In this document: piece after piece, positions 10,601 to 16,713 of the stretch
How positions within the stretch are numbered: position 1 is the stretch's first letter
How the letters are laid out: each line of letters begins with the position of its first letter
DNA from: CADEED01 sp039930985
Lineage (GTDB): Bacteria > Pseudomonadota > Gammaproteobacteria > Steroidobacterales > Steroidobacteraceae
Direction: 5' to 3'
Length of the DNA: 64,000 bases
Assembly: GCA_039930985.1 (NCBI GenBank)
Contig: JBDTSV010000114.1
Coordinates: 1 to 64,000 of the forward strand
Notes under the pieces: model-generated
What the model saw: the letters and a program-made list of their open reading frames with translations, nothing else
Database searches by the model: none
What the model was told of the DNA's origin: nothing
Translations under genes and position numbers: made by a program

Positions 10601-11191
10601 TACCTGCTGGGCCGTCTGCTGGTGTTGCGCGCGAACCTTCGCAACCTGGTCGGCGGCGATCTTTCGCGTGGCGGTCTCGATGTCAGCGCGATAGACCGCG
10701 GCCTGGTTCAACTTGCCGATGACTGCGCCCGACTCCTCCTTGGCAACGGATGGATCAAGTGGCAGTGGAACTCCTGCCTTCTTGAGCGTCTCGGCCGAAA
10801 TACGGATCAGTCGTTGCTCGGTGCGGCCGGCGTTCTGGCAAATTTCCGGCGACACGTACAGAACGCGCGAGGATTCAATGAGGCCGGGCTCCTCCGGAGC
10901 CTCCACCAGCAGCAGGAGATCGGGACGCTTCTCCTCCGGATTGCGAATCTGGAATTCGGAATCCTCGTAGCTGAATTCGAAGGCTCCGTTCGGCCCCGTG
11001 AGCCGGGAACCAAGACGATCGCCGATATTCGGAGTTTCATTGGTGGCCGACGCCGTGCGCGCTGGCGCACCCGCCGTGCCGATGTTTTCCTCGGGCTTGG
11101 TGTCTGGATCCACGTCGTGAATAACGACCAACAGATCCGGAATGCCGAGCCCTGTTTCCTTGAGTACCACTCGGCCGCTGATGTAGTTCAT
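7691..11191 (-). CDS. Unrecognised 1166-aa protein with N-terminal beta-sandwich-like repeat and central coiled-coil
   Basis: I do not recognise this protein. The N-terminus (SGRVVLKETGLGIPDLLVVI, then TGPNGAFEFSY) resembles the transthyretin/carboxypeptidase-regulatory-like beta-sandwich seen in many surface or structural proteins. The middle has a Pro-rich break (PTPPPLPPKPPIIHPP), then LTLAPKETRKVTSKRVIHKE and a highly charged helical stretch. Residues ~690-900 are strongly alpha-helical (VKDAVETLKKLHRDMENTKK). The C-terminal part returns to beta-type sequence. No signal peptide and no membrane span are visible. It is the first gene of a two-gene unit with the 1042-aa gene and lies 22 nt downstream of a set of nested inverted repeats. 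GC content looks like that of its neighbours, so recent foreign origin is not evident. Confidence 0.8.
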   Translation of the reverse strand: MNYISGRVVLKETGLGIPDLLVVIHDVDPDTKPEENIGTAGAPARTASATNETPNIGDRLGSRLTGPNGAFEFSYEDSEFQIRNPEEKRPDLLLLVEAPEEPGLIESSRVLYVSPEICQNAGRTEQRLIRISAETLKKAGVPLPLDPSVAKEESGAVIGKLNQAAVYRADIETATRKIAADQVAKVRAQHQQTAQQVQTKVIESLIGVTTADAKKLRIVMPGEKPEAMHYETMNQNIAELVNTAPLAGYLILTEEEAQPFRSGSGYRDHIPAAEIEPYIYKTGSETNRPSFLVREDPVAAICRSHESPDIFDEETGGGDIDETETPPATDDTPMELKDLPKFVGRLVNSLVPPNDTGGAKGRPTSDDVEKAIAGLQLKSGPADVPAFYDFHQLQIAFDFVWQHALDDGIIEATNQLANTLIENGGDPLPAVTNSSNPIKALKLEAQHVQLAQRSLQSTGVMYRAPAPSMPDATNPTPPPLPPKPPIIHPPFFDLTNAVLVDWKVDPQDPLGILENLINERYKFEVFAPGTTNFGLLVTYRQKWVPITYQVGDLVKTLTLAPKETRKVTSKRVIHKERSVKEMEANQRNRKDEINETMRSEAEIVQKAQDKNSFNTTSKGGYNVGYSSGEGTTNFTKEAEASSQETKKSFHEAVLKAAQEFKDERKVEVETKDTDESEYTDSAEISNPNDELTVTYLFYELQRRYRVSEHIHRLSPVVLVAMEVPNPNRASIDKMLLGHSWIINRVLLDDRYRPALDYLCTRIVGDELALRELANSVASVKDAVETLKKLHRDMENTKKAAELALDLAISRRADKVANENTEGVVEHAFESVFGSGSGEDVEAARIREDLKKDIYERAVRDEKDLRMRLDGEVAALTQAQAEYARANAEHSNRLLQIAGLRAHFKENVLYYMQAIWSFTFKDQIFFSLSSIKVPKLTAVQKTYSLAVPDELPLSITPKPGQIVLEVRADVQLNSTMDPAQDFLTLAEVADLDSPLGFKGNYMMFPLKQSNALTDFMMVPYIDSELGIHDPDDLGSWTPEDFAKYARCLQKQMKDELTEAEYAALQSQLEEQYKRIVSSPRLNNDEVIVPTSSLYIEALPGAHPLLEDFKLAHRLLDVKNAAIKNDMLKLECLRYAGRLLDGEYEDPEIERKIQINGAAPAIVVTPEA

Positions 11192-11212
11192 CCTTGTTCC
11201 ACCGCGTTGTTG

Positions 11213-11279
11213 TTAAAGCATTTGCGGTCGAGGATGCATGTTGAGTTTTGTCGCGCGCGCAGTAGTCAACATGCTTTAA
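11213..11279. promoter_or_regulatory. Two overlapping inverted repeats upstream of the two-gene giant locus
   Basis: Outer arms TTAAAGCAT (11213-11221) and ATGCTTTAA (11271-11279) are perfect 9-bp inverted repeats. Inner arms GCATGTTGA (11236-11244) and TCAACATGC (11266-11274) are also perfect, and the right arms share four bases. The structure is AT-richer than its surroundings and ends 22 nt before the start codon of the 1166-aa gene, so an operator or an mRNA-leader switch is plausible. No T-run follows, which argues against a simple terminator. Confidence 0.5.
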
Positions 11280-11383
11280 CGCAAAACTGTGAAGAATTTC
11301 CGCAGGTCGCCGTTCCGTGGCGGCCCGGAAAAATTGCAGCAGTGGTGATCGCTCGGAGTTTCTCGCAGCTTTGCGGTGGGGAA

Positions 11384-11770
11384 CTACGCGACGAAGTCGC
11401 CTCGGCCAGCCGGATACTGCTGCTCCCAGTTGCGGCCATCGATCGGCCTGATTTTCATGCCCGTCACAGTTCCCGGATCGATGCACCTCGCATTCACGCT
11501 GATTCCGTCTGGATGCGAGCGCGGCACGTAGAACGGCTTGATGCCGCAGACCGAGCAGAAGTAGTGCTTCGCCGTGCCGGTATTGAAGGTGTAGGTACGG
11601 AGCGAATCCTTGCCGCGCGTGATGCGGAATCTGTCGGCCGTCACGATGAGATGCAGATACGCGGTGCGCGTGCACATGGAGCAGTTGCATTCGTCAATGG
11701 GCAGTTCTGCCGGTGCATCCACTTCGAAACGTACGCGGCCGCAATGGCAGTCGCCTGAGTGGTTGATCAT
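11384..11770 (-). CDS. GFA family zinc-binding protein (glutathione-dependent formaldehyde-activating enzyme/CENP-V fold)
   Basis: Small cytoplasmic protein of 128 aa with the GFA zinc-ligand pattern: GDCHCGRVRFE near the N-terminus, NCSMC in the middle and CSVCGIKPFY later. GFA domains bind zinc and, in the founding enzyme Gfa, accelerate formation of S-hydroxymethylglutathione; most family members have no proven reaction. The ATG at 11770 overlaps the stop of the upstream membrane protein gene (ATGA), so it is probably translationally coupled. It is the last gene of the overlapping minus-strand run. A second GFA gene lies near 13.3 kb in the same run. Confidence 0.88.
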   Translation of the reverse strand: MINHSGDCHCGRVRFEVDAPAELPIDECNCSMCTRTAYLHLIVTADRFRITRGKDSLRTYTFNTGTAKHYFCSVCGIKPFYVPRSHPDGISVNARCIDPGTVTGMKIRPIDGRNWEQQYPAGRGDFVA

Positions 11771-12150
11771 CGGATTCTTCTCGTCAGCCACGGCGTGCAG
11801 AACATGAAAGCGAGACCCAGAAGCATCAGGCCACCATGCATGGGATTGTAGTCGGAAAGAATGCGTGCCCAGCTCGCGCCGGTGGCGCGACCGAGCGCGA
11901 ACTCGAAACACAAGGTGAGCGCCACCCAGAAGGCGCCGACCATGAGCTGGTTGCGTGGTGTCTTTGCGTTCATCCAGCGTGCCGTGAGCAGCGCGATGAT
12001 GAAGATGAGGATGCAACCGATCAACACGCCGATCTGCCGCGCCCGAAAGCCACCGATTACCGGCGCGATGAAGACTTCGCGGACCACGCCGTGTCCGGTC
12101 TCCACCAGCATGATGAGCATCCACACCAGCGCGGCGCGCAGCCACGGCAT
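11767..12150 (-). CDS. Small integral membrane protein, unknown
   Basis: Membrane protein of about 127 aa with four hydrophobic segments (WLRAALVWMLIMLVETGHGV; IGVLIGCILIFIIALLTARW; MVGAFWVALTLCFEFALG; GLMLLGLAFMFC). I do not recognise the family by name. An upstream in-frame extension to 12195 exists, but the ATG at 12150 is preferred because it lies 4 nt after the stop of the PaiB-like gene and begins directly at the first membrane span. The 3' end overlaps the downstream GFA gene by four bases. Its position suggests cotranscription, with no functional deduction possible. Confidence 0.7.
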   Translation of the reverse strand: MPWLRAALVWMLIMLVETGHGVVREVFIAPVIGGFRARQIGVLIGCILIFIIALLTARWMNAKTPRNQLMVGAFWVALTLCFEFALGRATGASWARILSDYNPMHGGLMLLGLAFMFCTPWLTRRIR

Positions 12151-12154
12151 CGGG

Positions 12155-12778
12155 TTACTTCGCCGCCTCGTGATCCAGCGTCCACTGCAATGCATCCGCC
12201 GCGCCGGGATCGGTGGGCCGTCCGCGTTTGCGCAGCTCGGCGATGATGTGCTCGCGCTGCGCGCGGCTTCGGTTCTGCGCCAGCTTCCACTTCACCTTGC
12301 GCGCGCGTACGTGCAGCGTGAGCGCGGCGATTTCCTTGAATGGCGCACGATACATGGCGTGCTCAGTACTCACCGGGGCGTGACCGCCGTCCGGTTGGTA
12401 GTGCGTCATGAGCCGGCGCTGCTGCGCCGCCAGCACCTCGGCGTCTTCGGAGACTTCGGCCTCGCACTCGAATATCACGGTGCGGTGGTAGGCGGTGGCG
12501 AACATAGCGTTGGTCGCGTGAGTCCAATGCGAGGGAACGGTGCCGTGCATTTCGTCGACTTCGAAGACGCACTGGGTGTTGGTGCGCAGATCCTGAAGTT
12601 GCTCGTCGGCGCGGCTCAGGTGAATCTCGAGGGTTTCGCCCAGGAACAGGAATGGATAAAGACCGATGTGCGGCTGGCCGTCGGCACTTACCGTGACGAA
12701 GTGGCCCAATTCCTGCTTGCTGACGAAATCACGCAGCGTGGCTTCGGGGACGTCGGCGTAGTAATCATAGAAAATCAT
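12155..12778 (-). CDS. PaiB-like FMN-binding split-barrel protein
   Basis: Protein of 207 aa matching the FMN-binding negative transcriptional regulator (PaiB) family, a pyridoxamine-5'-phosphate oxidase-like split barrel. Seen in the sequence: N-terminal MIFYDYYADVPEATLRDFV, a barrel strand with GQPHIGLYPFLF, and IHLSRADEQLQDL, the usual place for flavin contacts in this fold. In Bacillus PaiB affects sporulation and protease genes; a regulatory role here is only by family analogy and the protein could equally be a flavin/haem-handling enzyme. Its ATG overlaps the DUF423 stop by four bases. Confidence 0.8.
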   Translation of the reverse strand: MIFYDYYADVPEATLRDFVSKQELGHFVTVSADGQPHIGLYPFLFLGETLEIHLSRADEQLQDLRTNTQCVFEVDEMHGTVPSHWTHATNAMFATAYHRTVIFECEAEVSEDAEVLAAQQRRLMTHYQPDGGHAPVSTEHAMYRAPFKEIAALTLHVRARKVKWKLAQNRSRAQREHIIAELRKRGRPTDPGAADALQWTLDHEAAK

Positions 12779-13152
12779 GACCGCATTTTAGTGGCCGCGC
12801 CCCATGCGAGACAGAGCCACCCGGCCAGGAATGCCAGGCCACCTATCGGCGTGACGGCGCCCCAGGTGCGCACGCCGGTCAGCGCGAGCACGTAGAGACT
12901 CCCCGAAAAGATCACGATGCCGGCGACAAACAACCCGCCGCCGATCACGAACGCGCGCGACTGCCAGCGCGCGAATCCCGCGGCCGCGGCGAACAGCGCA
13001 AACGCGTGATACATCTGGTAACGCGCACCGGTTTCAAACGCGGCGAGCAATTCGGGCTGCAGGCTGGTCTTGAGGCCGTGCGCCGCGAATGCGCCGAGCG
13101 CCACTCCCAGGAAAGCGGCCACGGCGGCGCATATGTATAAGTGTCGGTCCAA
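12775..13152 (-). CDS. DUF423 family membrane protein
   Basis: Integral inner-membrane protein of 125 aa. The family signature is clear: LGAFAAHGLK near residues 19-28, followed by YQMYHAFALF, and four predicted membrane spans. Function is unknown for the family (E. coli YgdD). The only available start is TTG at 13152, 9 nt after the upstream GFA gene stop, with a weak AGG just before it. The stop overlaps the PaiB-like start (ATGA), indicating coupling. Confidence 0.88.
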   Translation of the reverse strand: MDRHLYICAAVAAFLGVALGAFAAHGLKTSLQPELLAAFETGARYQMYHAFALFAAAAGFARWQSRAFVIGGGLFVAGIVIFSGSLYVLALTGVRTWGAVTPIGGLAFLAGWLCLAWGAATKMRS

Positions 13153-13161
13153 CCTGACGCT

Positions 13162-13506
13162 TCAGGCCGCGCGACCGTCGTAGTGGTGCACCGGCACCTT
13201 GTCGAACTCGAAGTTGTCGAGACAACGGATGTTGATGGCCACCGTGGCGATGCCTTTGGGATCGGTGCCCTCACCGAACGGCAACACGCCGCAATGCTTG
13301 CAGAAGCGATGCCTGATCACGTGTTTGTTGAAAGTGTAGGTGGTCAGTTCCGATTCACCCGTGACCTTCATCTGGTCGCGCTGCACGAACCACAGCAGCG
13401 AGCCGCGCTTCGAACAGATGGAGCAGTTGCAGGATACGGCACCGGTGACTTCACCCTCGACTTCGAAAGTTACTTTTCCGCAATGACAGCTGCCCTTGTA
13501 TTTCAT
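13162..13506 (-). CDS. GFA family zinc-binding protein (second copy)
   Basis: 114-aa GFA/CENP-V-type protein with zinc ligands in GSCHCGKVTFE, CNCSICSKRG and CKHCGVLPFG. It is clearly diverged from the other GFA protein of this operon, so it is a paralogue rather than a recent duplicate. Start ATG at 13506 lies one base after the stop of a 36-codon reading frame, consistent with coupled translation. Biochemical role unproven; formaldehyde/glutathione adduct handling is the family's namesake activity only. Confidence 0.88.
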   Translation of the reverse strand: MKYKGSCHCGKVTFEVEGEVTGAVSCNCSICSKRGSLLWFVQRDQMKVTGESELTTYTFNKHVIRHRFCKHCGVLPFGEGTDPKGIATVAINIRCLDNFEFDKVPVHHYDGRAA

Positions 13507-13507
13507 G

Positions 13508-13618
13508 TCAGGCGCTCACTGGTGAAAGAAGATTAGCAGCGCGTGCCAGCTGCCAGCGGCCGCCGGTCTCGCGCAATACGGTCAAGGTGTCACGGATCTG
13601 TTGTTCGTCAGAAATCAT
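13508..13618 (-). CDS. Possible 36-aa micro-protein, translationally coupled
   Basis: Reading frame of 36 codons beginning MISDEQQIRDTLTVLRETGG. Its ATG overlaps the stop of the upstream 341-aa gene (ATGA) and its stop is one base before the start of the GFA gene. This gapless packing is the main support. It has no recognisable domain and could instead be a 3' remnant of a longer gene. Confidence 0.4.
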   Translation of the reverse strand: MISDEQQIRDTLTVLRETGGRWQLARAANLLSPVSA

Positions 13619-14640
13619 TTGCGCGGCTTGTCGGCAGGAGCGGGTGAAGCGATCGCCAGGTCGGCATTCACTATGGTCGCGGAGGTGGGGTACATGAGGC
13701 TGGGGCCGCCCGGGACTCGTAGAACACGACCGCCACCCATGGCGCTCATTTGCGAGCGCATTTGCTGTTGCCACTCGGAATACTCGTGGAATGTGGCGAG
13801 CTGCTCCGGGTTGAAGATGGCACGCGCCTGTGACGCCACGCTCTCATCGTAGTCGCTCTGCCAGGCGTCGTAAGCCTTCGAATATTCTTCGATCGACGTG
13901 GCTTCGGCCATCTTCGGCGCGGGAGACCGTGTCCTTTCGTCCACCAGTACCGCGAGCAGGCGCTTCTGCTGCTCCTCGTTGAGCGGGGAGTCCGCGCCAT
14001 CGAACTGGCGCGCGAGCATGTCCAGCTCTAGCCGCGCGGGCAGCGACTGTTGATATTCCTCGAGCGATTTCGCTTTGTCATCGCCGATGAGGTCGGCAAT
14101 TTTTGTCTTGTCCTCGCGTTGCTTGTCCTGCAGTTGGCGCAACATGTCTTCGGTACCCGTGGACTCGCCCCAGGACCGCCTGTCCTGAATCTGTTGCTCG
14201 GTCAGCAGGTCGATGAGCTTGTTAGCTTCATCCTTGTCGAGGCCCAGGCGAACTCCGACGTCGGCATAGAGCTGCTTGTTTCGCGCGCGAACCTGCTTGC
14301 GCATCATCCTCTGGAAGGTTTCCGCGTTGCGAGGAGGCGGGGCGTTGATGGTGACACTCTCGGCGACCTGGCCCTCGGGCACGGACTTCTGCTCGGCGCG
14401 GAATGTCTGGTCCGGCGGCGGGCCTCCCGGCGACATGGCGGCCGCGAACGGATTCGCTGTGGCGAAATGACGCTCAGACCGCGCCTTTTCGAGCCCGGCG
14501 ATGCGCGCATTGAGCGCCAGCATGGCGTCGGCGACCTTGTCGGCCTGCGCGCGTTCTTCCCGGAGCTGCAGCGTCAGATAGACAGTGCTGGCGCCGAACG
14601 CCACCGTGGCTATCAAGAGTCCCAGAACGGATGCTTTCAT
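13615..14640 (-). CDS. Membrane-anchored or exported alpha-helical protein, unknown
   Basis: 341 aa. An N-terminal hydrophobic segment (VLGLLIATVAFGASTVYLTL) is followed by a heptad-like region (REERAQADKVADAMLALNAR), suggesting a signal anchor plus coiled coil facing the periplasm. The rest is helical and charged (LGLDKDEANKLIDLLTEQQI; LNEEQQKRLLAVLVDERTRS), resembling small periplasmic helical proteins that sense or bind partners, but I cannot name a family. First gene of the minus-strand run ending with the GFA gene at 11.4 kb. A GAGGGAGAC-type ribosome site precedes the ATG. A REP-like repeat lies just upstream. Confidence 0.75.
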   Translation of the reverse strand: MKASVLGLLIATVAFGASTVYLTLQLREERAQADKVADAMLALNARIAGLEKARSERHFATANPFAAAMSPGGPPPDQTFRAEQKSVPEGQVAESVTINAPPPRNAETFQRMMRKQVRARNKQLYADVGVRLGLDKDEANKLIDLLTEQQIQDRRSWGESTGTEDMLRQLQDKQREDKTKIADLIGDDKAKSLEEYQQSLPARLELDMLARQFDGADSPLNEEQQKRLLAVLVDERTRSPAPKMAEATSIEEYSKAYDAWQSDYDESVASQARAIFNPEQLATFHEYSEWQQQMRSQMSAMGGGRVLRVPGGPSLMYPTSATIVNADLAIASPAPADKPRK

Positions 14641-14670
14641 TGTTGTCTCCCTCGCTTCTCCATTTCCCGG

Positions 14671-14711
14671 AGGTGCGGCCCCTTTTGCTAGGAAATGGGG
14701 AGTGTCCCCTT
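14671..14711 (-). repeat. REP-like 41-bp repeat, copy 1
   Basis: On the plus strand it begins AGGTGCGGCCCCTTTTGCTA, and its right half ends in GGGGAGTGTCCCC, a perfect 5-bp hairpin with a 3-base loop. It abuts and slightly overlaps the stop codon of the CYTH gene (14712-14710). Nearly identical copies at 37622-37662 and 43820-43860 sit in the same orientation against other minus-strand stop codons. Confidence 0.85.
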
Positions 14712-15228
14712 ATCCTTGCTGTGCGAGCAACAGGTCGAGGTAGGCGCCCTCGATTAGTTGGGCGGGCTGAACTCCGAGGCGATCCATGAGCTCACTCGCT
14801 TCGCGAATTCCCTGCTCGGGGGATTCGTCATCCACCAGCATGACTTCGAGCTCGAGAAAATGGCCGAGATCTTCCACGCGGTCCAGGTGAACGCGGGTAC
14901 GTCCGACCAGGAAGAGAGTGCGGTATTTGCGGACACGACCGACTTGTCCGTAGGCCAGCGAAAGCGATTCACGAAGTGTCTCGGGTGATGAAGTGGGGGA
15001 CCGTAGATAGAAGGACTCTTTCGGCCCCACCTGGTTCACTCGCCGATAGAAAATAAGCTCGCCCGCGTCGTTGGAGAAGGCGCGCAGCTTGAGCCGGCCG
15101 GTAACGCAGTTGAAGAAGGTGTCGTCCTGGGCGATCTCGATCGGCCCTTCGTTCGCGAGCTCCGCCACCTTGGGCGTCAGCGAGGCGACATTCTCGATGC
15201 GCGCCTTGATCTCGATGTTTCGCGCCAT
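14710..15228 (-). CDS. CYTH domain protein (class IV adenylate cyclase-like / thiamine triphosphatase-like)
   Basis: 172-aa protein of the CYTH triphosphate tunnel family. The N-terminus MARNIEIKARI matches the family's opening strand, where the canonical ExExK is partly kept (the first Glu is Asn). Alternating charged tunnel strands follow: GRLKLRAF, LIFYRRVNQ, RTLFLVGRTRVHLDRVEDLG, then FLELEVML. CYTH enzymes act on triphosphate substrates (ATP, thiamine triphosphate, polyphosphate); which one is not deducible. The ATG at 15228 was chosen over a long upstream extension because the family motif begins at residue 2. Lies 17 nt after the DoxX stop. Confidence 0.82.
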   Translation of the reverse strand: MARNIEIKARIENVASLTPKVAELANEGPIEIAQDDTFFNCVTGRLKLRAFSNDAGELIFYRRVNQVGPKESFYLRSPTSSPETLRESLSLAYGQVGRVRKYRTLFLVGRTRVHLDRVEDLGHFLELEVMLVDDESPEQGIREASELMDRLGVQPAQLIEGAYLDLLLAQQG

Positions 15229-15245
15229 CCTGGCACCGTGATCTG

Positions 15246-15704
15246 TCAGCGCTGGAAGCGCACGCCGCCGTTGCCACGCGGCAGCTCGTTGGCCCGCAGT
15301 GCGGCATCCATCGAGAAGCGGCCGGCACCATGCGTCGCCAGGTACAGGCCGATCCCCACCAGGCAGCCCGAAGGAAAGATGCCGCGCATGCCGCCAAAGC
15401 GATCGACCAGTGCGATGGCTATGGCGAAGTGAAGAACACAAAAAATGCCGGCCCACCGCGTGAACAGCCCCAGAACGAAGCCGGCACCGATGGCCAGTTG
15501 GAGGTAAACGGAGACCGGCGCCAGGATTCCCGGGCTCGCGAAATGGTGTTTGGCGAGAAATGCCGCGTATTCATGCATGCGGTCCGTGCTGGTGAGGTTG
15601 TCCCAGACGCTCCAGATCAGGAACAGGCCGACGAATACGCGCAGGAGCAGCAGGGCAACGTCCGAAAAGCGCTGCGCGGAACCTAAGAAAACAAACTTCC
15701 GCAT
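15246..15704 (-). CDS. DoxX family membrane protein
   Basis: 152-aa integral membrane protein with four hydrophobic spans (VALLLLRVFVGLFLIWSVWD; YLQLAIGAGFVLGLFTRWAG; IFCVLHFAIAIALVD; CLVGIGLYLATHGAG). The HGAGRFSMD end is characteristic of DoxX/DoxD-like proteins. Members are linked to redox or quinone-coupled reactions in some organisms, but this one has no diagnostic partner. Probably cotranscribed with the CYTH gene downstream. A perfect palindrome lies about 60 bp upstream. Confidence 0.85.
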   Translation of the reverse strand: MRKFVFLGSAQRFSDVALLLLRVFVGLFLIWSVWDNLTSTDRMHEYAAFLAKHHFASPGILAPVSVYLQLAIGAGFVLGLFTRWAGIFCVLHFAIAIALVDRFGGMRGIFPSGCLVGIGLYLATHGAGRFSMDAALRANELPRGNGGVRFQR

Positions 15705-15762
15705 GAGTCCCCTCGAGCCCGGAATGTGATTATCGGGCCCGCAAGACTATCCGTTACAGCGC

Positions 15763-15783
15763 GCGACGACCAATGGTCGTCGC
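15763..15783. promoter_or_regulatory. Perfect 10-bp palindrome upstream of doxX
   Basis: GCGACGACCA, one central A, then TGGTCGTCGC: a perfect inverted repeat with a 1-base centre. It is in the promoter region of the minus-strand DoxX gene and far from a T-tract, so an operator is more likely than a terminator. The 285-bp gap from 15705 to 15989 holds nothing else I can call. Confidence 0.4.
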
Positions 15784-15989
15784 ACTCGTCAGAGCCCGGT
15801 AGACGTCGCCGTGTGGCGACGCCCGGACGTGCCTGGGCCGATTTGGGCGCCGCGAGAAACCCCGGCTACCGCAAAATCGGCTCGAGCATGCGACCGGCCA
15901 TGGTGCCTTGCACCTCACCGGCCGCCATGCGCGTCGACGTGAAGATCACGGTCTGTATGGCAGCGTGGGCCTCTTCGCGATGCCGGTAC

Positions 15990-16610
15990 TCACGCCGCGA
16001 CGGCCTTGGGCCTGGCGAGCAGTGATACGTAGAGCGGTTGCGCCGCGACGCGACCTAACCACTCGCGCAGGTTCGGATACGCCTTGAGGTCGTGGCCGCC
16101 GTCCTCGGCGACGTGCGTGTACGCGTACAGGGCAATGTCGGCGATGCTGTAGCGCTCGTTGACGAAGAACTGGCGCGACGACAGATGCTGCTCCATGACC
16201 GCGAACGCGGCGCGCCCCTTGGCGAGCCGGTCTGGCAACTCGGCGCGGCGCGGATGATCTGCCGCGAAGTGGCGGCAGATGTAGCGCGGCGTCGCCACGT
16301 ACGGCTCGTGGCTGTACTGCTCGAAGAACATCCACTGCAGCACCTGGGCGCGGCCAATCTGGGTGGCGGGCACGAAGCGCGAACCTTCGGCGAGATACCA
16401 GAGGATGGCGTTCGACTCCGGCAGGTTGGTGCCGTCGTCGAGTTCGAGGGTCGGGATGCGGCCGTTGGGATTGCGCTTCAGGAACTCGGGTGTGCGCGTG
16501 AGCCCCTTGTCGATGTCCACATCAGTCCAGTCGTATTTCTGGCCGAGCTGCGCCAGCAGCAGGCGCACCTTGTAGCCGTTGCCGGAGTCGAGATAGTCGT
16601 AGAGGTGCAT
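15990..16610 (-). CDS. Glutathione S-transferase family protein
   Basis: 206-aa GST. The N-terminal thioredoxin-like domain includes SGNGYKVRLLLAQLG (active-site Ser/Asn area), NPNGRIPTLELDDG (cis-Pro glutathione-binding loop) and LPESNAILWYL (the ES pair that contacts the gamma-glutamyl group). The C-terminal helical domain includes YSIADIALYAYTHVA. Cytoplasmic conjugation or lyase activity is likely; the substrate is unknown. Divergent from a LysR-type regulator 103 bp away, the standard arrangement for regulator and target. Confidence 0.9.
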   Translation of the reverse strand: MHLYDYLDSGNGYKVRLLLAQLGQKYDWTDVDIDKGLTRTPEFLKRNPNGRIPTLELDDGTNLPESNAILWYLAEGSRFVPATQIGRAQVLQWMFFEQYSHEPYVATPRYICRHFAADHPRRAELPDRLAKGRAAFAVMEQHLSSRQFFVNERYSIADIALYAYTHVAEDGGHDLKAYPNLREWLGRVAAQPLYVSLLARPKAVAA

Positions 16611-16713
16611 GGCGAGTCCTGGCTGTTAGTTCGGCTTCCCAGTATCGGGCGATCGGCCAGCCGGCGCGACGCGCAAGGCTTTTCGCTGAGGCTAAGTTAT
16701 TCTTGCTCTACTC

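Noticed and set aside
7211..11758. Very long plus-strand frames opposite the 1166-aa gene
   Set aside because: Antisense shadows caused by high third-position GC; no domain and no start signal, and the minus frame has real secondary-structure patterns.
14671..14711. Calling the REP-like repeat an ordinary Rho-independent terminator
   Set aside because: The stem is GC-rich but no run of T follows in the direction of the genes, and the same 41-bp sequence is shared by three unrelated loci, which fits a repeat family better.
15860..15989. Minus-strand fragment between DoxX and GST reading …AGEVQGTMAGRMLEPILR then stop
   Set aside because: Looks protein-like for ~40 codons but has no start codon or ribosome site and begins inside the GST gene in another frame. 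Possibly a remnant, not supportable as a gene.
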